Assembly: GCF_035930445.1 (NCBI RefSeq)
Contig: NZ_CP142394.1
Coordinates: forward strand, 2,761,501 to 2,825,500
DNA length: 64,000 nt
Direction: 5' to 3'
From: Sphingopyxis chilensis
Lineage (GTDB): Bacteria > Pseudomonadota > Alphaproteobacteria > Sphingomonadales > Sphingomonadaceae
A model generated the notes under the pieces. It made no database searches and was not told the DNA's origin. It saw nothing but the letters and a program-made list of their open reading frames with translations. This document shows, one piece after another, positions 51,479 to 60,142 of the stretch (its first letter is position 1; each line of letters starts with the position of its first letter). Made by a program: the position numbers and the translations under genes.

Positions 51479-54232
51479 TTGAAGGTCAGTCTTCGCGCCT
51501 CCGTGGCGCTGATCGCATTCGTAACCGGTGCGCCCATGGCAATGGCGCAAACCGCGCCGCCCACCGATCCGGCCGCAAGCGAGGCGCAGGACGGCGACAT
51601 CGTCGTCACCGGCATCCGCCAAAGTCTTTCCCGCGCTGCCGAGATCAAACGCGAGTCGACCGGGGTGGTCGATTCGATCGTCGCCGAGGATATCGGCAAG
51701 CTTCCCGACCTGACCACGGCGTCGGCGCTCCAGCGCGTACCGGGTGTGCAAGTGGTCGTCGGCGGCAACAACGAGATCGTCGGCGCCCGTATCCGCGGCC
51801 TCGACGACATCGTTACCACGCTCAACGGGCGCGAGATTTTCACCGGGGTCGGACGCGGCTTCTCGTTTCAGGACCTGCCCGCCGAAGCGCTTGCCGGAGT
51901 CGATGTCTATAAATCCAGTTCGGCCGAGCGGCTCGAAGGCGGCGTGGCGGGCGGCGTCAACATGCGCCTGCGCCGCGCGCTCGACTTCAAGGAACTGACG
52001 ATCGCGGGCAGCGCGCGGGCGACCTATCTGCAGGAAGCGGGGTCGAAGAACACGATCAATCCGGCGCTGAGCATGCTCGTCGCCAACCGCTGGGACGCGG
52101 GCGAGGGCGAGATCGCGGCGATGGTCGGCATCTCCTATCAGCGCAACAAATATGCCCGGCCGATCGCGTGGAACGACTGGACGCGCGCCACGAGCGCGGG
52201 CCCCGCGGGCTCGCCGCAGAACCTGCACGCGCCCACCGGCTTCGCCGCCGCCATCGAATTCGGCAAATATGAGCGCCCGCAGGCCAATTTCTCGCTCGAA
52301 TGGGCGCCCGATACCGACACCAAAATCTATGTCGAGGGCCTGTTTGCGGGTTATCGCGGCGACGTCTACCAAGCGCGCCCGACCTTCCGCGGTTTCACCG
52401 GCACGTCGTTGGAGGCGACCGCCGGTGACACCTGCGAGGACTTCGCGGTCGGGCCCGACGGCTATTATTCGGGGAATGTGCTCAGCCCGGACAATCCGAC
52501 GGGTACCGGCACGATCCGCGAATTGTGCAACGCCACCGGCTACACGGCGCGCAATCTGGAATATTACACCGCGACCGTCGCGAACAAGTCGCGCACCGAC
52601 ATCTATGTGGTTGCCACCGGCTTCAACAAGGAGATCGGCGCGCTCACCTGGAATACCGACATCTCCTATGAATCCTCGACCAACCGGAACGACAGCTTCC
52701 GCGTCGATATCGGCAAGCGCATCGACGAACTGGTCCTGGTTCGCGACGTCAATCACGAGGTTGAGGCGACGATGCCCGGCAACCCCATGAACGACCCGGC
52801 GGACCTGGCGTTCGTCAACGGCATGAGCGAAAATATCAACCGCAGCCGAGGCACGTTGTGGGCCGTCATGAGCGACGCCAAATATGATTTCGACGGGGTT
52901 CTCGACTATGTCCAGGCGGGCGTTCGCGTTGCGAAGCGCAAGGCCGCGTTCGAGCAGTATCTCGGCGGCCCGCCGGCACCGGGCGGATCGTTCGTGACGC
53001 CGCTCGATGGTGCCGGACTTCCCAGCGATATCCTTTCGCAGGCTCCCGGCGTTCCCCAGATGAACGGCGGCGCGTCCTTCCTGCAGCTCGACCCCGACTA
53101 TCTGGTACAGGAATCGATCAAGCGGCAGCTCAGGACGCTGTATGGCATCTCGCCCGGCACGCCCGCTTTCGATCCGACGCGCGACTATGACGCGCAGGAA
53201 AAAAGCTATGCCGGCTTCCTGCAGGCGGGTTACGATTTCTCGCTCAGCGATACGATCTCGATCGACGGCATGGTCGGCGCCCGCCTGACCCGTACCGACC
53301 GGAATATTGCGGGTTCTGGCCGCGTGACCGATCCAGCGACGGGCACGTCGCGTATCGAACTCGTCCGGCGCTCGACCAGCGACACCGACCTCCTGCCCAA
53401 CGCCAGCGCGCGCATCCGGTTCGGCGGCGGCCTCCAGGCGCGCTTCAACTATTCGAAGACGCTGTCGCGGCCCAGCTTCGGCGAGCTCAATCCGGGGCTC
53501 AGCTACGTCGTCTCCTACGTCAACACGATCCAGAATTCGGGGTCGGGCGGCAATCCCGACCTGAGGCCGCAAAAGGCCGACAGCTTCGATGCGTCGCTCG
53601 AATATTATTTCGGCCGCAGCAACTATGTTTCGGTGGTCGGCTTCTATCGCGACATCACGGACCGGATCATCAACGGGACCGAGGTCCGGACGATCGACGG
53701 CCTGCAATATGTGATCTCGACCCCCCGCAATCTGGGTTCGGCCAAGATCAAGGGCGTCGAGGTGGGCGGCCAGCTGTTCCTCGATTTCCTTCCCGAAGGT
53801 CTCGACGGCGCGGGCGTGATCGGCAACTTCACGGTCATCGACAGCGAGGTGACGACCCCCGGCGACCGGCTTCAGGGTCTGCCGCTGCTCGGCGTTTCCA
53901 AATATAATTACAACATCGGCCTGATCTACGAAAAATACGGCATTTCGGCGCGGATGATCTACACCTATCGCTCCCGATATTTCGACGGCGATATCACCAA
54001 TGGCCTCTCGCTCCGGCCGGTTTCGATCCCCGTGGGGCTCAACGGCATCCGCGCCGCGGGACGGCTCGACTTCGGCCTGAATTACGATGTGACGCCGAAT
54101 ATCACGGTCAGCCTCGCAGGCACGAACATCACGGGCCAGAAAACGCGCAACTTCGAATCGCGCGAGGATTTCGTCCGTGAGGTGCGGAACGACGATACGA
54201 CCTATTCGCTCGGGGTCCGCTTCAACTTCTGA
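51479..54232 (+). CDS. TonB-dependent receptor of the uronate locus
   Basis: A 917-residue receptor with signal peptide (ALIAFVTGAPMAMA), TonB box IVVTGIRQS, and a plug with VAEDIGKLPDLTTASALQRVPGVQVV and SAERLEGGVAGGVNMRLRR, of the same broad carbohydrate-receptor class as the mannan one. The C-terminus is YSLGVRFNF. The TTG start at 51479 follows GGGAGAGGT. Probably imports oligo-uronides; this is inferred from the neighbouring kduI. Confidence 0.9.
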   Translation: MKVSLRASVALIAFVTGAPMAMAQTAPPTDPAASEAQDGDIVVTGIRQSLSRAAEIKRESTGVVDSIVAEDIGKLPDLTTASALQRVPGVQVVVGGNNEIVGARIRGLDDIVTTLNGREIFTGVGRGFSFQDLPAEALAGVDVYKSSSAERLEGGVAGGVNMRLRRALDFKELTIAGSARATYLQEAGSKNTINPALSMLVANRWDAGEGEIAAMVGISYQRNKYARPIAWNDWTRATSAGPAGSPQNLHAPTGFAAAIEFGKYERPQANFSLEWAPDTDTKIYVEGLFAGYRGDVYQARPTFRGFTGTSLEATAGDTCEDFAVGPDGYYSGNVLSPDNPTGTGTIRELCNATGYTARNLEYYTATVANKSRTDIYVVATGFNKEIGALTWNTDISYESSTNRNDSFRVDIGKRIDELVLVRDVNHEVEATMPGNPMNDPADLAFVNGMSENINRSRGTLWAVMSDAKYDFDGVLDYVQAGVRVAKRKAAFEQYLGGPPAPGGSFVTPLDGAGLPSDILSQAPGVPQMNGGASFLQLDPDYLVQESIKRQLRTLYGISPGTPAFDPTRDYDAQEKSYAGFLQAGYDFSLSDTISIDGMVGARLTRTDRNIAGSGRVTDPATGTSRIELVRRSTSDTDLLPNASARIRFGGGLQARFNYSKTLSRPSFGELNPGLSYVVSYVNTIQNSGSGGNPDLRPQKADSFDASLEYYFGRSNYVSVVGFYRDITDRIINGTEVRTIDGLQYVISTPRNLGSAKIKGVEVGGQLFLDFLPEGLDGAGVIGNFTVIDSEVTTPGDRLQGLPLLGVSKYNYNIGLIYEKYGISARMIYTYRSRYFDGDITNGLSLRPVSIPVGLNGIRAAGRLDFGLNYDVTPNITVSLAGTNITGQKTRNFESREDFVREVRNDDTTYSLGVRFNF

Positions 54233-54244
54233 GCCCGATCATAT

Positions 54245-54276
54245 GTCCGGCCCGCCCCGTCGGGCGCGGGCCGGAC
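54245..54276 (+). terminator. 10-bp hairpin after the uronate TonB receptor
   Basis: Stem GTCCGGCCCG / CGGGCCGGAC with a 12-nt loop, 12 bp past the receptor stop and 35 bp before the next start. Partial terminator or 3'-end protector. Confidence 0.55.
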
Positions 54277-54311
54277 AAACGGGTGCCGGGAACGACTAAA
54301 AGGAGGATGAT

Positions 54312-56468
54312 TTGAACAGAAAACGGATGTTCGCGGCGCTCGGGCTGGCGACGGCTCTGGCGGCAGGCAGCGCCGCAATGACCGGCACAGCGCACGCGCA
54401 GGCAGCGGCGACGGTTCTGAGCGAGCCGGGCAAGGCATTGCCCGGCGACGTGCGCGTGGCGCAGACGCAGGATTCGGTGACGATCGACTGGCCCTCCGCG
54501 CAGAATGAGCGCGCGCAGCTTGTCCTGTCGCTCGACCGCGAAAAACCGCTGATCCAGTCGATCGCAGTCGCCGGCAAGACGGTGCTCGGCGGCGTCGATC
54601 CCGCCGGCGTCGTCACCGTCGGCACGCGCGATCTCAAGCAGGGCTGGACGATCTTCTTCGACAACCCGCGCAAGCGCCCGTTCGAAAGCTTCCCCCTCAC
54701 GCTCGCGCGCAACGACATCAGCGTGCGCGCGGAGGGCGGATATACCAAGGTGATCGTCGGCGGTGCGGCCGCCGGGCCCTTCTCCGGCACCTATGAGTTC
54801 ACCATCTATCCGGGCTCGCGGCTGGTCCGCGCCGCCATGGTGATGTCGACCGCGCGCGAGGCCACCGCCTATACCTTCGACGCCGGTCTCGGGGTTGCAT
54901 CCTCGGCGGCGCTGCCGTGGCGATCGATCGCTTTCACCGACACCAGCGACGCGATGGTGCGCAAGGAAGGCGATGCGTCGCGGGGGCCAGCGGTTTCCCC
55001 CAAGGTCCGCGCCCGAATGATCGTCGCGGAAGGCGCCGCGGGCGGTTCGCTTGGCATCGTCCCGCCGCCGCACCAGTTCTATTACCCGCTCGATTATGCC
55101 AATAACGACAATTCGGCATGGTACGGCAACGACTATCGCAACCTCGCCGGCCGGACGAGCTTCGGCGTGCGCCAGACGCTCGAAGGCGATCGGCGCTATG
55201 TGCCGTGGGTCAACGCGCCGCCGGGCACGACGCAGGACATGGGCGTCTTCCTTCTGCCCGACGGTGGCGATGCGGCGAGCGTCACCAAGGCCGCGCTGGC
55301 CTATACGCGCGGCGACCGCTTCAAGGCGCTCGACGGGCACCGCACCTTCACCAGCCATTATCATGTCGAGCATACCGAAGCCTTTCTCAACACAAAGCGA
55401 TTCCAGCAATCGACGAGCGTGCCCGACGGGCTCGAGTCCCCCGATTTCGTCAAGCGCTTCAAGGACATGAACGTCGAGATCGTCCACCTCGCCGAGCTTC
55501 ACCTGGGGCGCGAGGCGCTCGATCGCGCGGGCGACCGGCTGACGCTGCTCAAGACGATGCACGCGGAGACCGCGCGGCTGTCGGACGACAAGCTGCTGCT
55601 GCTCCCGGGCGAGGAACCCAACGTCCATCTAGGCGGGCACTGGATCAGCTTCTTCCCCAAGCCGGTCTATTGGACACTGGACCGCAAGGAGGGGCAGCCC
55701 TTCGTCGAGAATGATCCCGAGCTGGGCAAGGTCTATCATGTCGGCTCGCAGGCGGATGTCCTGAAGCTGATGCAGGACGAAAATGGCCTGATGTGGACCG
55801 CGCACCCGCGGATCAAGGGCTCGCTGGGCTTTCCCGACAAGCACAAGGATACGGCCTTTTTCAAAAGCGACCGCTTCCTCGGCGGCGCGTGGAAGAACAT
55901 GCCGGTCGATTATTCGCTGCCGCGCCTCGGCACGCGCGTGCTCGACACGCTCGACGACATGAACAATTGGGCGGCGAAACCGTCCGAGCGCAAATTCGCC
56001 CCCGGCGAGGTCGACGTGTTCCAGCTCTCCGACGAGAGCGAGCTCTACGCGCATATGAACATCAATTACCTGCGGCTCGACGGGCCGTTGCCGCGCTATG
56101 CCGACGGCTGGCAGAGCGTGCTTGATGCGCTGCGCGGCGGCCGTTTCTTCACCACCACCGGCGAAGTGCTGATACCCGAATTCACGATCAACGGCGCGAA
56201 AAGCGGCGAGGAAGCGGCGTTCGGGCGGAATAGCGTGGTGCGGGCGAAGATCGACTGGACCTTCCCGCTCGCCTTCGCCGAGATCGTCAGCGGCGACGGC
56301 ACCAAGGTCTATCGCGATCGCATCGACCTGACCGGCAGCGCGCCATTCAGTACGCGCGCGATCGAAAAACGCGTCAACCTCAGCGGCCGCAAATGGGCGC
56401 GCATCGAGGTGTGGGACGTCGCGACGAACGGCGCATACACGCCGCCGGTCTTTCCGAAAGCGAAATAG
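54312..56468 (+). CDS. Exported CehA/McbA-like metallohydrolase (PHP-type), function unknown
   Basis: A 718-residue protein with signal peptide ([14 protein letters not shown]). Residues 30-320 are a beta-rich domain. From about 345 comes a PHP-like part: [10 protein letters not shown] (HxHxxH metal cluster), [12 protein letters not shown], and [11 protein letters not shown]. The C-terminal segment [33 protein letters not shown], a known trait of CehA/McbA hydrolases (AL-GR-F-T-G then NG), is seen in parts. Substrate unknown; between a TonB receptor and kduI it may release or rearrange an uronide. TTG start at 54312 after AAAGGAGG. Confidence 0.7.
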   Translation: MNRKRMFAALGLATALAAGSAAMTGTAHAQAAATVLSEPGKALPGDVRVAQTQDSVTIDWPSAQNERAQLVLSLDREKPLIQSIAVAGKTVLGGVDPAGVVTVGTRDLKQGWTIFFDNPRKRPFESFPLTLARNDISVRAEGGYTKVIVGGAAAGPFSGTYEFTIYPGSRLVRAAMVMSTAREATAYTFDAGLGVASSAALPWRSIAFTDTSDAMVRKEGDASRGPAVSPKVRARMIVAEGAAGGSLGIVPPPHQFYYPLDYANNDNSAWYGNDYRNLAGRTSFGVRQTLEGDRRYVPWVNAPPGTTQDMGVFLLPDGGDAASVTKAALAYTRGDRFKALDGHRTFTSHYHVEHTEAFLNTKRFQQSTSVPDGLESPDFVKRFKDMNVEIVHLAELHLGREALDRAGDRLTLLKTMHAETARLSDDKLLLLPGEEPNVHLGGHWISFFPKPVYWTLDRKEGQPFVENDPELGKVYHVGSQADVLKLMQDENGLMWTAHPRIKGSLGFPDKHKDTAFFKSDRFLGGAWKNMPVDYSLPRLGTRVLDTLDDMNNWAAKPSERKFAPGEVDVFQLSDESELYAHMNINYLRLDGPLPRYADGWQSVLDALRGGRFFTTTGEVLIPEFTINGAKSGEEAAFGRNSVVRAKIDWTFPLAFAEIVSGDGTKVYRDRIDLTGSAPFSTRAIEKRVNLSGRKWARIEVWDVATNGAYTPPVFPKAK

Positions 56469-56482
56469 CCCTCCCCCCTGCC

Positions 56483-56521
56483 CGTGCAGTCGTCAGCGCT
56501 TCGCACCCTGGCGACTGCACG
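56483..56521 (+). terminator. Hairpin between the metallohydrolase and kduI genes
   Basis: Arms CGTGCAGTCG / CGACTGCACG, 10 bp, 19-nt loop, in the 119-bp gap. May tune kduI expression; no U-tract. Confidence 0.45.
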
Positions 56522-56587
56522 CGGCCCTTTTGGCTGGAATGGCGACATCGGCGCGCCGGTCCGGCCCGGTCCTTCTTCGGAGCAGTC

Positions 56588-57430
56588 ATGTTCGATCGAA
56601 CCTATTACGCCACCCATCCGGACATGATGGCGTGCGTGTCCAATGACGAACTGCGCGATCGCTATCTCATCCAGAACCTGTTCCGTCCGAACCAGTGCGT
56701 GCTCAACTATACGCATGCCGATCGGCTGGTGATCGGCGGGGTGCTGGTCGAGAGCGGGAGCGTCCGGCTACCGGATCAATCGGAGCCCGCGTCGGCTGCC
56801 GGCCACCCGTTCCTCGAGCGGCGTGAGCTCGGCATCGTCAATGTCGGGCGCGCCGAAGGCGCCGTCACCGTCGATGGCGAAATATTCGCGCTCGGCGCGA
56901 AGGACAGCCTGTACGTCGCAATGGGCGCGAAAGACGTCCGCTTCTCCGGCAACGGCGCGCGATTCTATCTCGCTTCGTCCCCCGCACATCGCGCCTGCGA
57001 CACGCGCAAACTGCCGCTCGCGGACGCCAGGATGCTCGAGCGCGGTAGCCTGGCGACGGCCAACGACCGGACGATTCACCAGCTCGTCATCCCGGGCGTG
57101 TGCGACAGCGCGCAGCTGGCGATGGGTCTCACCATCCTCAAGCCGGGAAGCGTGTGGAACACGATGCCGCCGCACGTGCACGAACGCCGGAGCGAGATCT
57201 ATTTCTACTTCGATCTCGACGATCCCGAGCAAGGGCGGGTGATGCACTTCATGGGCCGGGGCGACGCCACCCGTCATATCGTCATGGCGAACGGCGAGGC
57301 CGTGATCTCTCCCCCCTGGTCGATCCACATGGGCGTGGGCACCAGCGCCTATGCCTTCATCTGGGTCATGGCTGGCGAGAATCAGGACTATGACGACATG
57401 AACGTCCTCGACATCTGTCAGCTCCAATAA
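56588..57430 (+). CDS. kduI: 5-dehydro-4-deoxy-D-glucuronate isomerase
   Basis: A 280-residue KduI, normal length. Zinc-site motif [17 protein letters not shown] and C-terminal [20 protein letters not shown]. It converts 5-keto-4-deoxyuronate (from unsaturated uronides of pectin or similar polymers) to 2,5-diketo-3-deoxygluconate. ATG at 56588 has GGAG 5 bp upstream; the reading back to 56393 is a non-coding extension inside the previous gene. The usual partner kduD and any polysaccharide lyase are absent from this window. Confidence 0.93.
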   Translation: MFDRTYYATHPDMMACVSNDELRDRYLIQNLFRPNQCVLNYTHADRLVIGGVLVESGSVRLPDQSEPASAAGHPFLERRELGIVNVGRAEGAVTVDGEIFALGAKDSLYVAMGAKDVRFSGNGARFYLASSPAHRACDTRKLPLADARMLERGSLATANDRTIHQLVIPGVCDSAQLAMGLTILKPGSVWNTMPPHVHERRSEIYFYFDLDDPEQGRVMHFMGRGDATRHIVMANGEAVISPPWSIHMGVGTSAYAFIWVMAGENQDYDDMNVLDICQLQ

Positions 57431-57481
57431 GGGGCGGCGCATCCGTCAAGCGGGCAGACAGGAATATCGGACAGAACCGGC

Positions 57482-57556
57482 TGGCTGGGGCGGCAGGATT
57501 CGAACCTGCGCATGGCGGCATCAAAAGCCGCTGCCTTACCGCTTGGCGACGCCCCA
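57482..57556 (-). tRNA. tRNA-Gln (anticodon TTG)
   Basis: 75-nt cloverleaf on the minus strand. Acceptor TGGGGCG/CGCCCCA, encoded GCCA end, anticodon stem GCGGC/GCCGC with loop TTTTGAT giving TTG, T loop TTCGAAT. It lies between kduI and the aminotransferase gene. Confidence 0.96.
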
Positions 57557-57614
57557 ACAGCCGGTGCGACGCGCGCTCTATAGCGCGGCGCCGCTGAATG
57601 CAAGGCGGGTCGGA

Positions 57615-58700
57615 TCAGAGCCGCGTGACCCAGCCGTGCGGATCCGCCGCGCGCCCGCGCTGGATGTCGACAAGCTTGACCTTGAGCATTTCGGTGACCT
57701 GCCCGGGGCCGCCCGCGCCGATCGTGAAGCTTTTCTCGCCGCGCGTCACCTTGCCGACGGGCGTGACCACCGCGGCGGTGCCGCAGGCGAAGCTTTCGGT
57801 CAGCTTGCCGCTTTCCGCATCGGCCTGCCACTGATCGATCGCATAGGGTTCCTCGCGGACCGTCAGCCCGGCGTCCTGCGCCAGGGTGATGATCGCGTCG
57901 CGGGTGATGCCGGGCAGGATCGTGCCGGTCAGCGGCGGCGTGACGATGCTGCCGTCGTCGAACACGAAGAACATGTTCATGCCGCCGAGCTCCTCGATCC
58001 AGCGATGCTCCGCCGCGTCGAGGAAAACGACCTGATCATGTCCCTTGGCGGTCGCCTCGCGCTGCGCGACGAGGCTGGAGGCATAATTGCCGCCACATTT
58101 GGCCGCGCCCGTGCCGCCCGGCGCGGCGCGGGTATAATCCTCCGACACCCAGAGCGAGATCGCGGGCGCACCCGATTTGAAATAATTGCCGACCGGCGAG
58201 GTGATGACGAGGAACTGATATTCGGAAGCCGGCTTGACGCCGAGGAACACTTCGCTCGCAAACATGAAGGGGCGCAGGTACAGCGCGCCGCCATCGACGG
58301 GCGGGAACCATTTGGCGTCGGCCGCGACAGCTTCCTTCACCGCCGCAATGAACATGTCCTCGGGCAGTTCGGCCATCGCCATGCGGCGCGCGCTGGCGTT
58401 GAAGCGCGCGGCATTGGCCTCGACGCGGAACAGCGCCATCGAGCCGTCGTCGAGGCGGTAGGCCTTCAGCCCTTCGAAGATTTCCTGCGCATAATGAAGC
58501 ACGGCGGTCGCGGGATCGAGCGTCAGCGGCCCGCGCGGCATCACCTGCGCATCGTGCCAGCCCTGCCCCTCGGTATAGCGGATCGACACCATATGATCGG
58601 TGAAGACACGTCCGAAAACCGGGTCCGCAATCGCCGCCGCCCGTACGTCGTCCGCCACCGGATTGGGGTGCGACAGGTGGGTGAAGGCGGGAGCGGTCAT
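57615..58700 (-). CDS. ilvE: Branched-chain amino acid aminotransferase
   Basis: A 361-residue fold-type IV PLP transaminase. EIFEGLKAYR, PLP-binding Lys in the GAAKCGGNYA segment, EELGGMNMFFV and GTAAVVTPVG, all typical of the longer IlvE subgroup. It interconverts Leu/Ile/Val and their 2-oxo acids. ATG at 58700 is used. Divergent from a marR gene 78 bp away. Confidence 0.95.
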   Translation of the reverse strand: MTAPAFTHLSHPNPVADDVRAAAIADPVFGRVFTDHMVSIRYTEGQGWHDAQVMPRGPLTLDPATAVLHYAQEIFEGLKAYRLDDGSMALFRVEANAARFNASARRMAMAELPEDMFIAAVKEAVAADAKWFPPVDGGALYLRPFMFASEVFLGVKPASEYQFLVITSPVGNYFKSGAPAISLWVSEDYTRAAPGGTGAAKCGGNYASSLVAQREATAKGHDQVVFLDAAEHRWIEELGGMNMFFVFDDGSIVTPPLTGTILPGITRDAIITLAQDAGLTVREEPYAIDQWQADAESGKLTESFACGTAAVVTPVGKVTRGEKSFTIGAGGPGQVTEMLKVKLVDIQRGRAADPHGWVTRL

Positions 58701-58778
58701 GCGAAAACACCTTTGCTTTGCTGGTTTCGGGAGCGCGCCTCTTGCCAAAGAGCGGGACCGCGCGCAACGGTAGCGACT

Positions 58779-59291
58779 ATGCCGGATGAAAATTTTCTTT
58801 CACAAGTTCCCGCCGCTTCTGCCCTTTTCTTGCGCGAGGACGAGGTGCGCCGCGGCATCGAATTCCTCTTTTTCGCCCACGCCTCGCTGTGGCGCGCGAT
58901 CGATACGCGGCTTGCCGAAAAGGGGTTGGGACGCGCGCATTATCGCGCGCTCTATTTCATCGCGCGCCAGCCGGGTCTGACGATTTCGGATCTGCTCGCG
59001 CTGCTCGGCATCACCAAGCAATCATTGGGGCGGGTGGTTAAGGATCTCGAAGCGCGCGAATATCTGACGACGCGGCCGGGCAATCGCGACCGGCGCGCGA
59101 AGGAGCTGCGGCTGACCGACGCCGGCCGCGCGACCGAGCGCGAGATATTCACGGCGCTCCGCGATACGATGAGCCGCGCCTATACCCATGCGGGGCAGCA
59201 GGCGGTAACCGGGTTCTGGCAAGTCAGCGAAGCGCTCGTGCCCGCGCGCGAGCGCCGCCGGATCGCGGCATTGGGGAAAGACGCGGGCTAG
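58779..59291 (+). CDS. MarR-family transcriptional regulator
   Basis: A 170-residue MarR protein. Winged HTH at about 50-120 (LTISDLLALLGITKQSLGRVVKDL and the wing RPGNRDRRAKELRLTDAG), flanked by dimerisation helices. ATG at 58779. Divergent from ilvE, so possible targets are ilvE or itself; convergent with proC with a 1-bp gap. Confidence 0.92.
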   Translation: MPDENFLSQVPAASALFLREDEVRRGIEFLFFAHASLWRAIDTRLAEKGLGRAHYRALYFIARQPGLTISDLLALLGITKQSLGRVVKDLEAREYLTTRPGNRDRRAKELRLTDAGRATEREIFTALRDTMSRAYTHAGQQAVTGFWQVSEALVPARERRRIAALGKDAG

Positions 59292-59292
59292 A

Positions 59293-60123
59293 TCAGCCCT
59301 CGCCCCGCGCAATATCCGCCAGCTCGCGGCCGCGGTCACGCGCCGCGCGCAGCACGTTGGTGAGCAGCGCCGCGAGCTGGCCGTCGCTGTCGAGCACGTC
59401 GAGCCCCGCTTGCGTCGTCCCGCCCTTGCTCGCGACTTGCGCGATCAGCACCCCGGGCTTTTCTCCGCTGTCGGCAAGCAGCGCGGTTGCGCCGCCGAAG
59501 GTCGCCGTGGCGAGCTTCAACGCATCCTCGGCCGACAGGCCGAGCCGTTCGCCCGCCGCCGCGTAGGATTCGATCAGGCGAAAGACGAAGGCCGGCCCGC
59601 TGCCGGTGAAGGCGGTGACGAGGTCCATCGCCGCATCGTCAGGAAGCGCGACGACGGTGCCAAGCGGATCGAGCAGGCCGGAGATGGCACCCTCGTCGGC
59701 GTCCCCGAGGCTCGCGACCGCCGACACGCCGGCGCCGATGCGCGCGGCGAGGTTGGGAAGGATGCGGACCTGTGCCCGCGCCGCCGGAAAACGCGCCGCC
59801 AGGTCGGCGAGCGAAACGCCTGCGAGTATCGACAGCAGATGGACGTCGCCCGACACGACCTCGGCGAGCTCGTTCGCGACGTCGCCGAGTTGCTGCGGCT
59901 TCATGCCGAGCATGACCCATTCGGCGGCTCCGCCCGCGGCGAGCCATTCGGCGAGCGACGCGAATTGCACGATCCCCTCGCGCGATGCCGCGAACGGATC
60001 GACGATCGTGACCGCAGCGGGATCCAGCCCCGCCTTCAGCCAGCGATCGAGCATCGCGCCCGCCATGTTGCCGCACCCGACCAGCAGCATCCGGCCGGTA
60101 AAACCCTTCAAATTCTTCGTCAT
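59293..60123 (-). CDS. proC: Pyrroline-5-carboxylate reductase
   Basis: A 276-residue ProC. N-terminal Rossmann motif LLVGCGNMAGAML, the VMLGMKPQQL strand, SILAGVSLADL, and the C-terminal helices with FTGSGPAFVFRLIE and SKGGTTQAGLDVL that form the active site. Last step of proline synthesis. It lies 19 bp downstream of the phosphatase gene on the same strand. Confidence 0.95.
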   Translation of the reverse strand: MTKNLKGFTGRMLLVGCGNMAGAMLDRWLKAGLDPAAVTIVDPFAASREGIVQFASLAEWLAAGGAAEWVMLGMKPQQLGDVANELAEVVSGDVHLLSILAGVSLADLAARFPAARAQVRILPNLAARIGAGVSAVASLGDADEGAISGLLDPLGTVVALPDDAAMDLVTAFTGSGPAFVFRLIESYAAAGERLGLSAEDALKLATATFGGATALLADSGEKPGVLIAQVASKGGTTQAGLDVLDSDGQLAALLTNVLRAARDRGRELADIARGEG

Positions 60124-60142
60124 GGTCCCTGATTCTTCTTTG

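Noticed and set aside
56393..56587. N-terminal extension of KduI by 65 residues
   Set aside because: Lies within the previous coding sequence and a hairpin; the ATG at 56588 with GGAG gives the normal KduI length.
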